64,000 nucleotides of DNA from Chromohalobacter beijerinckii (GTDB lineage Bacteria; Pseudomonadota; Gammaproteobacteria; Pseudomonadales; Halomonadaceae). The translations under genes and the position numbers were made by a program. The stretch's first letter is position 1. Every line of letters begins with the position of its first letter. Of the stretch, positions 1 to 7,516 are shown in pieces. The notes under the pieces are model-generated. The model was not told the DNA's origin. It saw only the letters and a list, made by a program, of their open reading frames with translations, and searched no databases. Location of the stretch: positions 1 through 64,000 of the forward strand of contig NZ_JAKGAK010000014.1 of the NCBI RefSeq assembly GCF_023061185.1, in the 5' to 3' direction.

Positions 1-90
1 GTATCAATATCTGACAGAATGAGATTAGATGGGTATTCCAACTCCATAGCTGCACAGGCAATAGCGCAGTTAGGCAAGGGAATGTTGACC

Positions 91-107
91 ATGCAATGCA
101 CTTGCAT
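91..107 (+). promoter_or_regulatory. Probable autoregulatory operator and promoter of prlF-yhaV
   Basis: An inverted repeat ATGCAA-N5-TTGCAT occupies 91-107. It fits exactly between a -35-like TTGACC (85-90) and a weak -10-like TACCTT (108-113), so a protein bound there would block the promoter. Antitoxins of the PrlF type usually repress their own operon, which suggests the role. The -10 element is poor, so the promoter assignment is tentative. Confidence 0.4.
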
Positions 108-153
108 TACCTTCTCTATATGCCACTGCGTTGCCAACGAGCGGAGACCCATC

Positions 154-489
154 ATGAACACAGCCATTGAGGATGATTCCACCCTGACGGATCGCTACCA
201 GACGACCGTGCCGGCATCGGTTCGACGTGCACTGAAGCTGAAGCGCCGCGACCGGATTCATTACACGGTCCGCCCCAATGGGGAAGTGGTGCTCTCCCGT
301 GCCAGCGATGAGCCCAGCCAAGATCCTGTGATGGCTAGCTTCTTGGCATTCCTGGAACGCGACCTACAGGCGCATCCAGAAAATATTCGTCCTGTCACTG
401 CTGGCACCTTTGCTGAGGCGAAACGCCTGACGACAGGCATCGAGGTAGACCTCGATGAGGCACTACCAGAAGACGATGACGACGCATGA
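154..489 (+). CDS. prlF: Type II antitoxin PrlF (AbrB-like)
   Basis: This 111-residue protein has a SpoVT/AbrB-type swapped-hairpin N-terminus (about residues 10-50, including LTDRYQTTVPASVRRALKL) and an acidic C-terminus ending EDDDDA. That layout is typical of PrlF, which neutralises the ribosome-dependent RNase YhaV and represses the operon. I chose the ATG at 154 because GGAG precedes it and homology begins there; an in-frame ATG at 19 would add an unconserved extension across the promoter region. The stop overlaps the start of yhaV by 4 bases (ATGA), so the two are translationally coupled. Confidence 0.88.
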   Translation: MNTAIEDDSTLTDRYQTTVPASVRRALKLKRRDRIHYTVRPNGEVVLSRASDEPSQDPVMASFLAFLERDLQAHPENIRPVTAGTFAEAKRLTTGIEVDLDEALPEDDDDA

Positions 490-980
490 GTCCTCTGGTG
501 ATCAACGGGTGGACGATCTACGCACATCCACTCTTCCTGGCGCAGGTCGAGGCGCTGACCGATAAGGTAAAGCGACTACAAGCGAAAGACCCGGTGGGAT
601 ACCGCGCCAAACCCGCCACCAAACGTCTGGCAGCCATTGTTAAACTGGCCTTGAACGACATCCCACAGGATCCATCAGGCCCACAGTATCGACAGGGGAA
701 CACGCTCGGAACGGCTCATACCCATTGGCAACGGGCAAAATTCTACCAGCAGTACCGGCTATTCTTTCGTTACGACCTCGCCAGCAGAATACTCATCTAT
801 GCCTGGGTCAACGACGAATCCACCAAACGTGCCTATGGCAGCAAGTACGACGCTTATGCTGTCTTCAGCAAGATGCTCGAGAACGGTAACCCACCAGATA
901 GCTGGGATGACTTGTGGGAAACTGCTAGCAGTGAGGGTGAACACATCAAAGCGCTGTTGGGCTCGAGCGCGTCACGATAA
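486..980 (+). CDS. yhaV: Type II toxin YhaV (RelE-superfamily mRNA interferase)
   Basis: At 164 residues this is the usual size for YhaV. Family landmarks are the N-terminal INGWTIYAHPLF, a central RLFFRYD, and WVNDESTKRAYGSKYDAY followed by VFSKMLENGNPP. YhaV cleaves mRNA in association with ribosomes and is held inactive by PrlF. The gene starts inside the prlF stop codon. It appears complete, with no frameshift, so the pair is probably functional. Confidence 0.9.
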   Translation: MSPLVINGWTIYAHPLFLAQVEALTDKVKRLQAKDPVGYRAKPATKRLAAIVKLALNDIPQDPSGPQYRQGNTLGTAHTHWQRAKFYQQYRLFFRYDLASRILIYAWVNDESTKRAYGSKYDAYAVFSKMLENGNPPDSWDDLWETASSEGEHIKALLGSSASR

Positions 981-1362
981 AGGGTGGCTAAAAACCATCG
1001 GGAACAAGCCCCCTCCCTCAAAAGCCATAACCGGCTATCAACGCCAATGAAGTTTGTCCGCTATCTGCAAAGCCACGGCTACCTTGGGTAGTAGACGTTC
1101 ACGACGAGCCCGTGAGATGTATGGCCATGTGTCGTGCATCTCGCCGGTTTTGACACTCACTGAACATACGCAATCCGCCCCACTCCCTATCCCGCCTATC
1201 TATGATATAAGGGGCCATGGTTACCGTCGGTAACGTATCGGCCCATGCGGCTCGGCAGTGAAAGCTAGCTAGATTAAAGAAATTAAAAATTAAATAAATC
1301 TACTATAAAAGAATTGCAACCATCCCAAACAACGCCTTGGCTATGGACTCAAAGGTACGCAT
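981..1362. other. Intergenic region between yhaV and the PilZ gene
   Basis: These 382 bases contain no convincing gene. The right part is AT-rich (about 1270-1312) and probably carries the promoter of the downstream PilZ gene, although no clear hexamers stand out. The one structured element is a nested dyad at 1212-1244, listed separately. Confidence 0.5.
1212..1244. repeat. Nested inverted repeat
   Basis: An inner perfect dyad GTTACC-GTC-GGTAAC (1220-1234) sits inside an outer pair GGGCC (1212-1216) and GGCCC (1240-1244). As RNA it would form a two-tier hairpin about 120 bases upstream of the PilZ gene. There is no following T-tract, so it is not a standard terminator. It may be an operator or a leader structure. 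Confidence 0.35.
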
Positions 1363-3029
1363 ATGCTGTCTCACTACTCGGGCAATCACCTGGCGGGTGT
1401 GCTTCGCACCCTGATCGCCAAGGAGCACACCATCACGGTGTTTTCCAAGAAGACGACCAATCCGCTTCAAGGCGAAATTCTTAACCTGGATATGGACACC
1501 GGGGCTTTTGAGCTTAGCGTCACCTATGACAAGGCCGACATAGAGTCGTATATCTACCAAGGGTATTTGTCCTTCGATATCGAGATTCCCGCGCCATCCG
1601 ACGAGGAGGTCACGGAGATCTACAATTTCGAAAAAATCAAGGCCCAGCCGCTCAAGAAAGAGACCGGTGCCTACGAGATCAAGTGCCAACTGGCAGATGC
1701 ATTGTTCACGGAGGAAACGCGCGGGGCGGTACGCATCCCGCTGATTCTCGGCATGTCTGCGCGTGCCACGCTCGAGGTATTTCCCAATGAGTTGACCATC
1801 AAGGGGCGACTACGCAATATCTCGACCGGCGGCTGCATGCTCGATATCGACATAGAAGATAGTCTGCCACTTTACGTGAACCAAGTGCTGCCCAGCGTCA
1901 CGCTGGAATTTCCCAATGGCGAGTATTTCTACGCCCGAGGGTGCATACGCCACATGCGCCCTTTCGGTAGCGAGGGGCATGCGGCCTTGGGCATTCAATT
2001 CGTCGAGGTGGAACGCGACATGGAGAATGCGCTATTCCATGTCGTTTCCGAGTCTGAACGTGAAGCCGCTTACCGGGCCGGCGTCGATGGCCGCAGTGTC
2101 AGCCAGTCAGCCGTTTACATCCCCCGGAAAAAGGAAGATAGCATTCTGAAACATGCCAGCCAGAAGTCGAACGAGTCGCCCAACACGCCGCCGATGGTCA
2201 AGGGCGTGCGCACCATCGCGCGTCAACTTCAGGCCGTTCTGATCTTCATCAAGAACTGGAATGCCTTTCCTGAAGAAACGCTTTACGACTGCACCGATTC
2301 GTTGCTTTATCTCGTCAGGCAGAATCGCAAGGAGTTTTTGTACGCGCTTTCCTTCCTGCGCGATCAGCCGGAGTGGGTACGACATGCCATCCAGGTCGCC
2401 GGCCTCCTGGCAGACATGGTCACGTCGCGTGATCCTCATTCACCCCACTTGCGCGAGGCCCTGGCAGGCACTCTGATGCATACCATGGGCAAACCGCTAC
2501 TCATGAGCGACAAGCTGCCCTCGCTGAAGACCAACATGACTCCTCAACAAAAGGAAATATTGAGAGGCCATGTCGACAAGCTGCTCGAAAAGATCGCGGA
2601 ACTGGGCTGGCAGCCCTAGCGAAGGGTGCTTGGATGTCATCCAAAACGCCAACGAGCTGCTCGATGGTAGCGGTTATCCTGCGGGCAAGACGGGGGATGA
2701 GCTCTCGGAGTTCGTCAAGCACACCGCTGGATGCATACCGCTGGGCACATGAGAATGGAGATAAGTATGAGCGCACGGTCATCATCGACTATATCCAACA
2801 ATATGGCTTATATCCCATTGGCAGCCTGGCTAAGTTCTCCGGCGGATTTCTTGCATGGGTGATGGATATCGACAACAAGGGAATGCCCAACAAGGTGCAT
2901 GTCGTCAAGAACCTGGCATTCATCGACGCCAGTATCGACACGCATTTATCATCCAATGATTTCAGTCAAATCGGCAAGTTGGAAGGCACCGCCAATCCCA
3001 ACGACTATTCGATCAGCCATAAACCATGA
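1363..3029 (+). pseudogene. Disrupted PilZ / degenerate HD-GYP protein
   Basis: The first frame (1363-2619, 418 residues) has a YcgR-like N-terminal part, then a PilZ domain with the c-di-GMP motif R120-x3-R124 and NISTGG at about 152-157, then the first half of an HD-GYP-like domain. Translation stops at TAG 2617-2619. The family sequence resumes one base over: frame +2 reads LLDGSGYPAGKTGDELSEF at about 2658-2715. It then moves to frame +3 (about 2724-3029, LDAYRWAHENGDKYERTV) after an apparent loss of about 20 codons. The catalytic signatures were already poor, with HD replaced by HT (MHTMGK) and the HHE position reading NANE, so the ancestor was probably a c-di-GMP sensor rather than a phosphodiesterase. 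The start has AAGG 7 bases upstream. The 418-residue PilZ part could still be made. Sequencing error cannot be excluded for the first shift. Confidence 0.8.
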
Positions 3030-3033
3030 GCGG

Positions 3034-3048
3034 CGGTGAGCATCACCG
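3034..3048 (+). terminator. Hairpin after the PilZ/HD-GYP pseudogene
   Basis: CGGTGA-GCA-TCACCG forms a perfect 6-bp stem five bases after the pseudogene stop. Only two T residues follow, so it is a weak terminator at best. Confidence 0.25.
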
Positions 3049-3087
3049 TTCAGAGGTCGATGGCCTGAAAAAAATGCTGACATAGCC

Positions 3088-3114
3088 TCAAGGCACAGCG
3101 GGGTGTGCCGATAA
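3088..3114 (+). promoter_or_regulatory. Sigma-28 (FliA) promoter
   Basis: TCAA (3088-3091), 15 bases, then GCCGATAA (3107-3114). The FliA consensus is TAAA-N15-GCCGATAA, so the -10 is perfect and the spacing exact. The -35 variant TCAAGGC also occurs at the motA promoter in this window. The predicted start is near 3121, just upstream of a run of three hairpins. Confidence 0.7.
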
Positions 3115-3120
3115 CTGGAA

Positions 3121-3213
3121 GGTGGGTATCGTCATTCAAACTTTTTGAATGCCTCACTCGCTGCGTATGACGCTTGCTCAGCAAGCCTTGGGCCAGCTTA
3201 GCTGGCCTTTTTT
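3121..3213 (+). ncRNA. Candidate FliA-dependent small RNA with three hairpins
   Basis: From the predicted sigma-28 start near 3121 to the end of the T-run at 3213 is about 93 nt. It contains three perfect stems: CATTCAAA-CTT-TTTGAATG (3133-3151), GCTTGC-TCA-GCAAGC (3172-3186) and GGCCAGC-TTA-GCTGGCC (3191-3207), the last followed by six T residues. A dedicated promoter, compact folding and an intrinsic terminator are the hallmarks of a bacterial sRNA. It could instead be an attenuated leader for the gene at 3256. Both the RNA and its targets are inference. Confidence 0.5.
3191..3213 (+). terminator. Rho-independent terminator
   Basis: A perfect 7-bp stem GGCCAGC/GCTGGCC with a 3-base loop is followed by TTTTTT. 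This is one of the two strongest terminators in the window. It lies between the sigma-28 promoter at 3088 and the next gene at 3256, so transcripts from that promoter should mostly end here. Confidence 0.85.
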
Positions 3214-3255
3214 CTCGTCGTTTGTTTATGGCCTTACCTCACTAAAGGCAACGTC

Positions 3256-3606
3256 ATGTCTTCTCCCCATACCCAAATCACCGTTAATGAGCTGAATGAC
3301 GAGATCGTGCCGCGCCTCGATCTGGTCGAGAAGTTGATCAATACGACCCTGGCGTCGCTCATCGAAACCACCGAATCCGTCGAGGAACGCGAACGGCGCG
3401 AGGATCAAAAACGCCGTTTCGAGCTGATGCTGCTGTCCATTCGCATGAATGTCGCCAGTGTATCGCGTCGTCATGCAACGGTGATCCGCGCCGCCCAGAA
3501 CGGCGACCGCACTGGCGGTTCTCTCTTGCAGTTGGATGAGAACGAGGCGATTGCCCTGGATAATGCAAGGTCGTTGTACGATCAGGTCAAAGCGCATGCA
3601 CGCTAG
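3256..3606 (+). CDS. Conserved-looking small protein of unknown function
   Basis: A 116-residue soluble protein that I do not recognise. It is highly charged and predicted mostly helical, with a possible coiled coil at about residues 35-60 (SVEERERREDQKRRFELM) and no signal peptide or membrane segment. AAGG lies 8 bases before the ATG. It sits between a sigma-28 promoter/terminator unit and other genes near flaG, so a flagellar link is possible but unproven. Confidence 0.6.
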   Translation: MSSPHTQITVNELNDEIVPRLDLVEKLINTTLASLIETTESVEERERREDQKRRFELMLLSIRMNVASVSRRHATVIRAAQNGDRTGGSLLQLDENEAIALDNARSLYDQVKAHAR

Positions 3607-3743
3607 TCACGCTAGTAACGTCGCGGCGCATATTATGGCGGGCTCATATCGCGATGGTCGCTCGTACTTTAGGCGGGGGAGACTTGATTTTTTCTTGTAA
3701 TGCGTTAAACCTGCTGAACTTCTTTGAACGTGGCTAGCACACC

Positions 3744-4319
3744 ATGCGGACATTATTACGCAGTCAAATCTTTCTCATCGTGCTATGGGGCGTGGTCATG
3801 GCGACCCTGCCTTACACGACGTACAAGATATTGCTATTTCAGCGCCAGGCACCGTCACTACTCAGCGCCCACTTGCCCGCGTTGCTCTTTGCCAATATTG
3901 CCATGATCGTGCTGCTGGTCGGCCTATTGCTGCTAATCACCTCCGCTCATTCACAGTTGCGTCAAGGGCGTTCGCGGAGCCGGCATGAAGCACCATCATC
4001 ACCGCGGCCTACCCCCAAACCCAAGGCGCGCTCCTCACGCTCGTCCAGTCCAAACACCGAGCCCCCCGCCGAGGCCGCTACCGCAACTGGCCTGCAATTA
4101 GTCGAGATCGGGGCGGAGAGCCCGCTACAGAGTCGTTTGCCCATCGGCGCAGTAGTGGAGTCGGTCAACGGTACGCCCGCGACATCGCTCGCCGCAGCGG
4201 AGTCAGTGCTCAAACCGGGGGTCAATGAACTCGACTGGCGGGATGATACCGGCAAGCGCAATATGGCGTATGTCATGGTTCGCGATGGCAAGCTACATGC
4301 TGAGTTTCGCCCTGTTTGA
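3744..4319 (+). CDS. Membrane protein with PDZ-like C-terminal segment
   Basis: The 191-residue product has two hydrophobic helices (about residues 8-28 and 45-67), a low-complexity basic Ser/Pro/Lys/Arg linker (about 70-110), and a globular end. The end (LPIGAVVESVNGTPATSLAAAE, about residues 130-150, quoted in part) resembles the core of a PDZ domain, in which the pattern G-x-V-(I/V)-x-x-(V/I)-N-G-x-P is typical. No protease or secretion domain accompanies it. The ribosome site is weak. The function is unknown; the PDZ reading rests on one motif. Confidence 0.55.
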   Translation: MRTLLRSQIFLIVLWGVVMATLPYTTYKILLFQRQAPSLLSAHLPALLFANIAMIVLLVGLLLLITSAHSQLRQGRSRSRHEAPSSPRPTPKPKARSSRSSSPNTEPPAEAATATGLQLVEIGAESPLQSRLPIGAVVESVNGTPATSLAAAESVLKPGVNELDWRDDTGKRNMAYVMVRDGKLHAEFRPV

Positions 4320-4354
4320 TACTACGTCGTTAAAAACGTCGCTAAAAAAGCCGT

Positions 4355-4381
4355 TAAAGTCTGGCCTATCATGGCCGATAA
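4355..4381 (+). promoter_or_regulatory. Sigma-28 (FliA) promoter upstream of the flaG-side genes
   Basis: TAAA (4355-4358), 15 bases, then GCCGATAA (4374-4381). This is a full match to the FliA consensus, with the extended -35 TAAAGTCT matching TAAAGTTT at 7 of 8 positions. It lies about 70 bases upstream of the frameshifted nuclease-like gene and about 650 bases upstream of flaG, with no clear terminator between. Confidence 0.8.
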
Positions 4382-4451
4382 CTGCTAGGCAAGGACGTTA
4401 CTGACTTTTATTACGCTAGCGAAAGCGAAGAAAAACAAAGCGAGGCACCCG

Positions 4452-4927
4452 ATGACCCATATCGGCACATTCATCACCGAATCCGACACCAGTATTCACG
4501 AGAAGCTGAACCACGCCCTCGAAACGCTTCGCGCGACGCCTCTCTGCTCAAGGCGTCGGCGACGGAGCGTTCGCTCTCCTTCCGCTTGGCCATGTACCTG
4601 CAGCAAGCGTTTCCCGATTGGGATATCGATTGCGAATACAATCGCTGGACGGGCCCCTGCAAGCGCACCCGCCATATGACGAGCGTGACCAATACCGCCG
4701 ATACCGACGCGCGTACCGCCTACCCCGACATCATCATTCATCATCGCGGAACCCACGAGAATCTCGCCGCCATCGAGGTGCAGAAAAGTACCAATAGCTT
4801 CGGTAAGCATCAGGACATCAAGAAGATCCAGGCTTACAAGCGCGATAGCAACTTTCGGCATGCCTTCTTCGTCGGCATCGGTGTCGGCGACGATGCCGGG
4901 CATACGAACATCGACATGATGACGTGA
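4452..4927 (+). pseudogene. Frameshifted PD-(D/E)XK-like protein
   Basis: The first frame opens at ATG 4452 with a good GAGG site and reads MTHIGTFITESDTSIHEKLN up to about 4530. From about 4532 the coding sense moves to another frame: RDASLLKASATERSLSFRLA, then FPDWDIDCEYNRW, YPDIIIHHRGTHEN and AAIEVQKSTN, ending at TGA 4925-4927. The PD...E-x-x-K arrangement with a following KIQAYK stretch resembles a widespread uncharacterised family of the PD-(D/E)XK nuclease fold. One base must be lost or gained near 4530 to join the parts, giving a product of about 157 residues. It is either a true pseudogene, a sequencing error or, less likely, a recoded gene. Confidence 0.7.
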
Positions 4928-4942
4928 TTTCGCGAGCCACTA

Positions 4943-4982
4943 TGTCTTAAGTCTCAACCACCTGTCTTAAGCCTCAACCACC
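4943..4982. repeat. Two-copy 20-bp tandem repeat upstream of flaG
   Basis: The 20-mer TGTCTTAAGTCTCAACCACC at 4943-4962 is repeated at 4963-4982 with one change (T to C). It lies just after the nuclease-like pseudogene and 54 bases before flaG. No dyad or promoter hexamer is evident inside it. Confidence 0.85.
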
Positions 4983-5036
4983 TGAGCGCTATGCCACGCT
5001 CAACAACAAAAGCGATAACAACGCAGGGGAACGCAT

Positions 5037-5411
5037 ATGTCGTCGAACATTCCTGAATTTCCCGTCAACAGCGGTCCCGCCACCGCCAACATCACACCCA
5101 ACCCGCTGAGCGGTCGCCAGCGATTGGACATGGCCCTGGCCCATATCCAACCCAACAATGACGCGCAGGGAACCTCAGCGCCATCGGCCTTGACCATGAG
5201 CGAACTCGCCAAGCCCATCGATCGCATCAACGACGTAATGCGCGCCTATAACGTCCAGTTCGAGCTATCGGAATACGAGGGGCGGATCGTGACACGTATC
5301 GTCGACCGCGACAGCCAGGAACTGATCCGTCAGATTCCCAGCGAGGAAGTGCTGCGCATCGCCGAAACCCTGGAGCAACGCCAGGGCCGGCTGGTCGATT
5401 GGGAAGTGTGA
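5037..5411 (+). CDS. flaG: Flagellar protein FlaG
   Basis: This 124-residue protein has a disordered Pro/Ser/Asn-rich N-terminal half. It ends in the conserved FlaG domain: YNVQFELSEYEGRIVTRIVD, then LIRQIPSEEVLRIAE (about residues 65-110). FlaG proteins affect filament length and usually lie near flagellin and cap genes. AGGGGA stands 6 bases before the ATG. No flagellin gene is adjacent. A sigma-28 promoter lies upstream at 4355, so expression as a late flagellar gene is plausible. Confidence 0.88.
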   Translation: MSSNIPEFPVNSGPATANITPNPLSGRQRLDMALAHIQPNNDAQGTSAPSALTMSELAKPIDRINDVMRAYNVQFELSEYEGRIVTRIVDRDSQELIRQIPSEEVLRIAETLEQRQGRLVDWEV

Positions 5412-5641
5412 TTAAGAAGGCCGGCACCGAGAGGCATGCATAGCTTCGCCGGTGTCGCGCTTGCAGCTCGGCATCAGTAATACCCTTCTCCCCTACCCCA
5501 CCAATAAACAAAGCCTTGAGTCAGCCCCCGCGCTTGCACACACAGCCCGCAAACCGCACCATTAGCGTCTAGTAGAAACACTTCTAGCGTTATATCTTTT
5601 CGCTCAGAAATCTGACTTCCTTGCATACCAACGAGACCCGG

Positions 5642-7384
5642 ATGCTCAAGCGTTACTTTCCCATCGTCGAGTGGCTGCCAAGCTATGATCGCCACACGCT
5701 ATCCCAGGATCTCTTCGCCGCCGTCATCGTTACTTTGATGGTCATCCCACAAGCGCTGGCCTATGCCTTTCTCGCCGGGTTGCCGGCGGTGACGGGCCTG
5801 TATGCCAGCATGCTGCCGTTGGTGGCGTATACGGTTTTCGGCACCAGCCGCACGCTGGCGGTGGGCCCCATGGCGATCGTCGCCCTGATGACGGCTGCAG
5901 CGTTATCGGGCATCGTCGCCACGGGGACCGTCGCCTACAGCGAGGCCGCCGCCACACTGGCGTTCCTTTCCGGCGTCATGCTGATGCTGATGGGCATCTT
6001 CCGGCTGGGCTTTTTCGCCAATTTCCTGAGCCATCCGGTCGTTTCCGGCCTGCTCAGCGCCTCGGGCGTGTTGATCGCCACCAGCCAGTTGGGCAATCTT
6101 CTGGGCATCACGATGTCCGGGTTCACACTGATCGAACAGCTCACCGGGCTGGTCGCGCATTGGCAGGATTTCAATGTACTCACGGCGTTGATCGGTCTCG
6201 GCTCGCTGGTGTTTCTGATGGTGATGCGCCGCGCCGGCCCCACGCTGCGCCGCCTGGGCATGACCGCCACGTTGAGTGGCTTCATCACCAAGGCGGGGCC
6301 GATCATTGCGGTGATGATCTCGACCCTGCTGGTATGGGCATTCGACCTGGAGGCGCACGGCGTCGCCGTGGTCGGCGAGATTCCGCGCCATCTACCGCCG
6401 CTCGCGCTGCCTTCGCTCGACCCGAGCCTGATCGGCACGCTGCTCATGCCGGCGTTTCTGATCAGCTTGGTGGGCTTTATCGAGTCGGTATCGCTGGCGC
6501 AGATGCTGGCCGCCAAGCGTCGCCAGCGCATCTCGCCCGACCAGGAACTGTTCGCGCTAGGCGGCAGCAACCTCGCCGCCGCCTTGAGCAGTAGCATGCC
6601 GGTGACGGGCAGCCTATCGCGCACGGTGATCAACTTCGATGCCGGCGCGCGTACACCGGCCGCAGGCAGCTTCGCCGCGCTGGGCGTGGCACTGGTGACG
6701 CTCTATCTCACGCCGCTGATTCACTTTCTGCCTATCGCCACGCTCGCCGCCAGCATCATCGTCTCGACCTTCACGCTGCTCGATGCGCGCGGTCTCAAGC
6801 GTACTTGGCGTTATTCGAAGCGCGATTTCGCCGCCATGCTGGCGACCATCGTGCTGACCTTCGTCAGCGGCGTCGAAGTCGGCGTGATGGCCGGCGTGGG
6901 GCTGTCACTGGCATTGTTCCTGTATCGCACCAGCCGCCCACATAGCGCCTTGGTAGGCCGCGTCCCCGGTACCGAGCATTTCCGCAACGTCGAGCGCCAC
7001 ACCACCGAGCACGACCCCACCGTGGCACTGCTGCGCGTCGACGAGAGCCTGTACTTCGCCAACGCGCGTTACTTGGAAGACACCGTTTACGCCATGGTCG
7101 CCGAACGCCCGGCGCTGAAGCATGTCGTGTTGATCAGTTCGGCCGTCAACTTGATCGACGCCTCGGCGCTGGAAAGCCTGGAAGCGATCAACGCTCGCCT
7201 CGACGATTCACAGGTCAAACTGCATCTCGCCGAGGTAAAAGGCCCGGTGATGGACCAGCTCAAGCAAAGCGATTTTCTCGACCATCTCACCGGCGAAGTC
7301 TTCCTCAGCACATATCACGCCTGGGAAGCGCTACACGACGAGAAAACCGCGGTGAGACCGTTGGGAGACGACGCTCCCCGCTAG
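5642..7384 (+). CDS. SulP-family anion transporter with STAS domain
   Basis: A roughly 580-residue inner-membrane protein of the SLC26/SulP family. The N-terminal half has the family signature (LFAAVIVTLMVIPQALAYAF) and about 12-14 membrane segments to about residue 420. The C-terminal cytoplasmic STAS domain covers about 440-555, including a DASALESLEAI stretch. Members move sulfate, bicarbonate or other anions; the substrate cannot be told from sequence alone. I prefer ATG 5642, which has GAG upstream, over a TTG seven codons earlier that lacks a ribosome site. It stands alone as a single gene. Confidence 0.88.
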   Translation: MLKRYFPIVEWLPSYDRHTLSQDLFAAVIVTLMVIPQALAYAFLAGLPAVTGLYASMLPLVAYTVFGTSRTLAVGPMAIVALMTAAALSGIVATGTVAYSEAAATLAFLSGVMLMLMGIFRLGFFANFLSHPVVSGLLSASGVLIATSQLGNLLGITMSGFTLIEQLTGLVAHWQDFNVLTALIGLGSLVFLMVMRRAGPTLRRLGMTATLSGFITKAGPIIAVMISTLLVWAFDLEAHGVAVVGEIPRHLPPLALPSLDPSLIGTLLMPAFLISLVGFIESVSLAQMLAAKRRQRISPDQELFALGGSNLAAALSSSMPVTGSLSRTVINFDAGARTPAAGSFAALGVALVTLYLTPLIHFLPIATLAASIIVSTFTLLDARGLKRTWRYSKRDFAAMLATIVLTFVSGVEVGVMAGVGLSLALFLYRTSRPHSALVGRVPGTEHFRNVERHTTEHDPTVALLRVDESLYFANARYLEDTVYAMVAERPALKHVVLISSAVNLIDASALESLEAINARLDDSQVKLHLAEVKGPVMDQLKQSDFLDHLTGEVFLSTYHAWEALHDEKTAVRPLGDDAPR

Positions 7385-7454
7385 GCCGCTTTCTAACGTT
7401 TTCGAGCAATAGCCAAGCCAGATAAGGAATGAGTGCACAAGCCATAGCGACGCA

Positions 7455-7488
7455 TAGCAGCTTGCTATATATAGCAGTTTGCTATACT
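7455..7488 (+). promoter_or_regulatory. higBA promoter-operator with tandem 17-bp repeat
   Basis: TAGCAGCTTGCTATA (7455-7469) recurs 17 bases later as TAGCAGTTTGCTATA (7472-7486). Together they create the perfect 14-bp palindrome TGCTATATATAGCA at 7463-7476. A -10-like TATACT lies at 7483-7488, inside the second copy. Two turns-in-phase half-sites over the promoter are what a HigA or HigB-HigA repressor would need. Confidence 0.6.
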
Positions 7489-7516
7489 CTTGCCATCATA
7501 CAGGGAGCATCATGCA

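Noticed and set aside
19-153. Upstream in-frame ATG extending prlF by 45 residues
   Set aside because: The extension lacks family similarity, covers the probable promoter/operator, and has no ribosome site, while ATG 154 has GGAG and fits homology.
2605-2625. Programmed +1 frameshift at CCC TAG C in the PilZ/HD-GYP gene
   Set aside because: A second lesion with loss of conserved codons lies about 100 bases downstream, so a single recoding event would not restore the protein.
5621-5641. TTG start of the SulP transporter
   Set aside because: No ribosome site precedes it; the ATG at 5642 is better supported.
5903-6633. Long minus-strand frames of 162 and 232 codons inside the SulP gene
   Set aside because: They are antisense shadows of GC-rich coding sequence with Arg/Ala-rich, family-free products.
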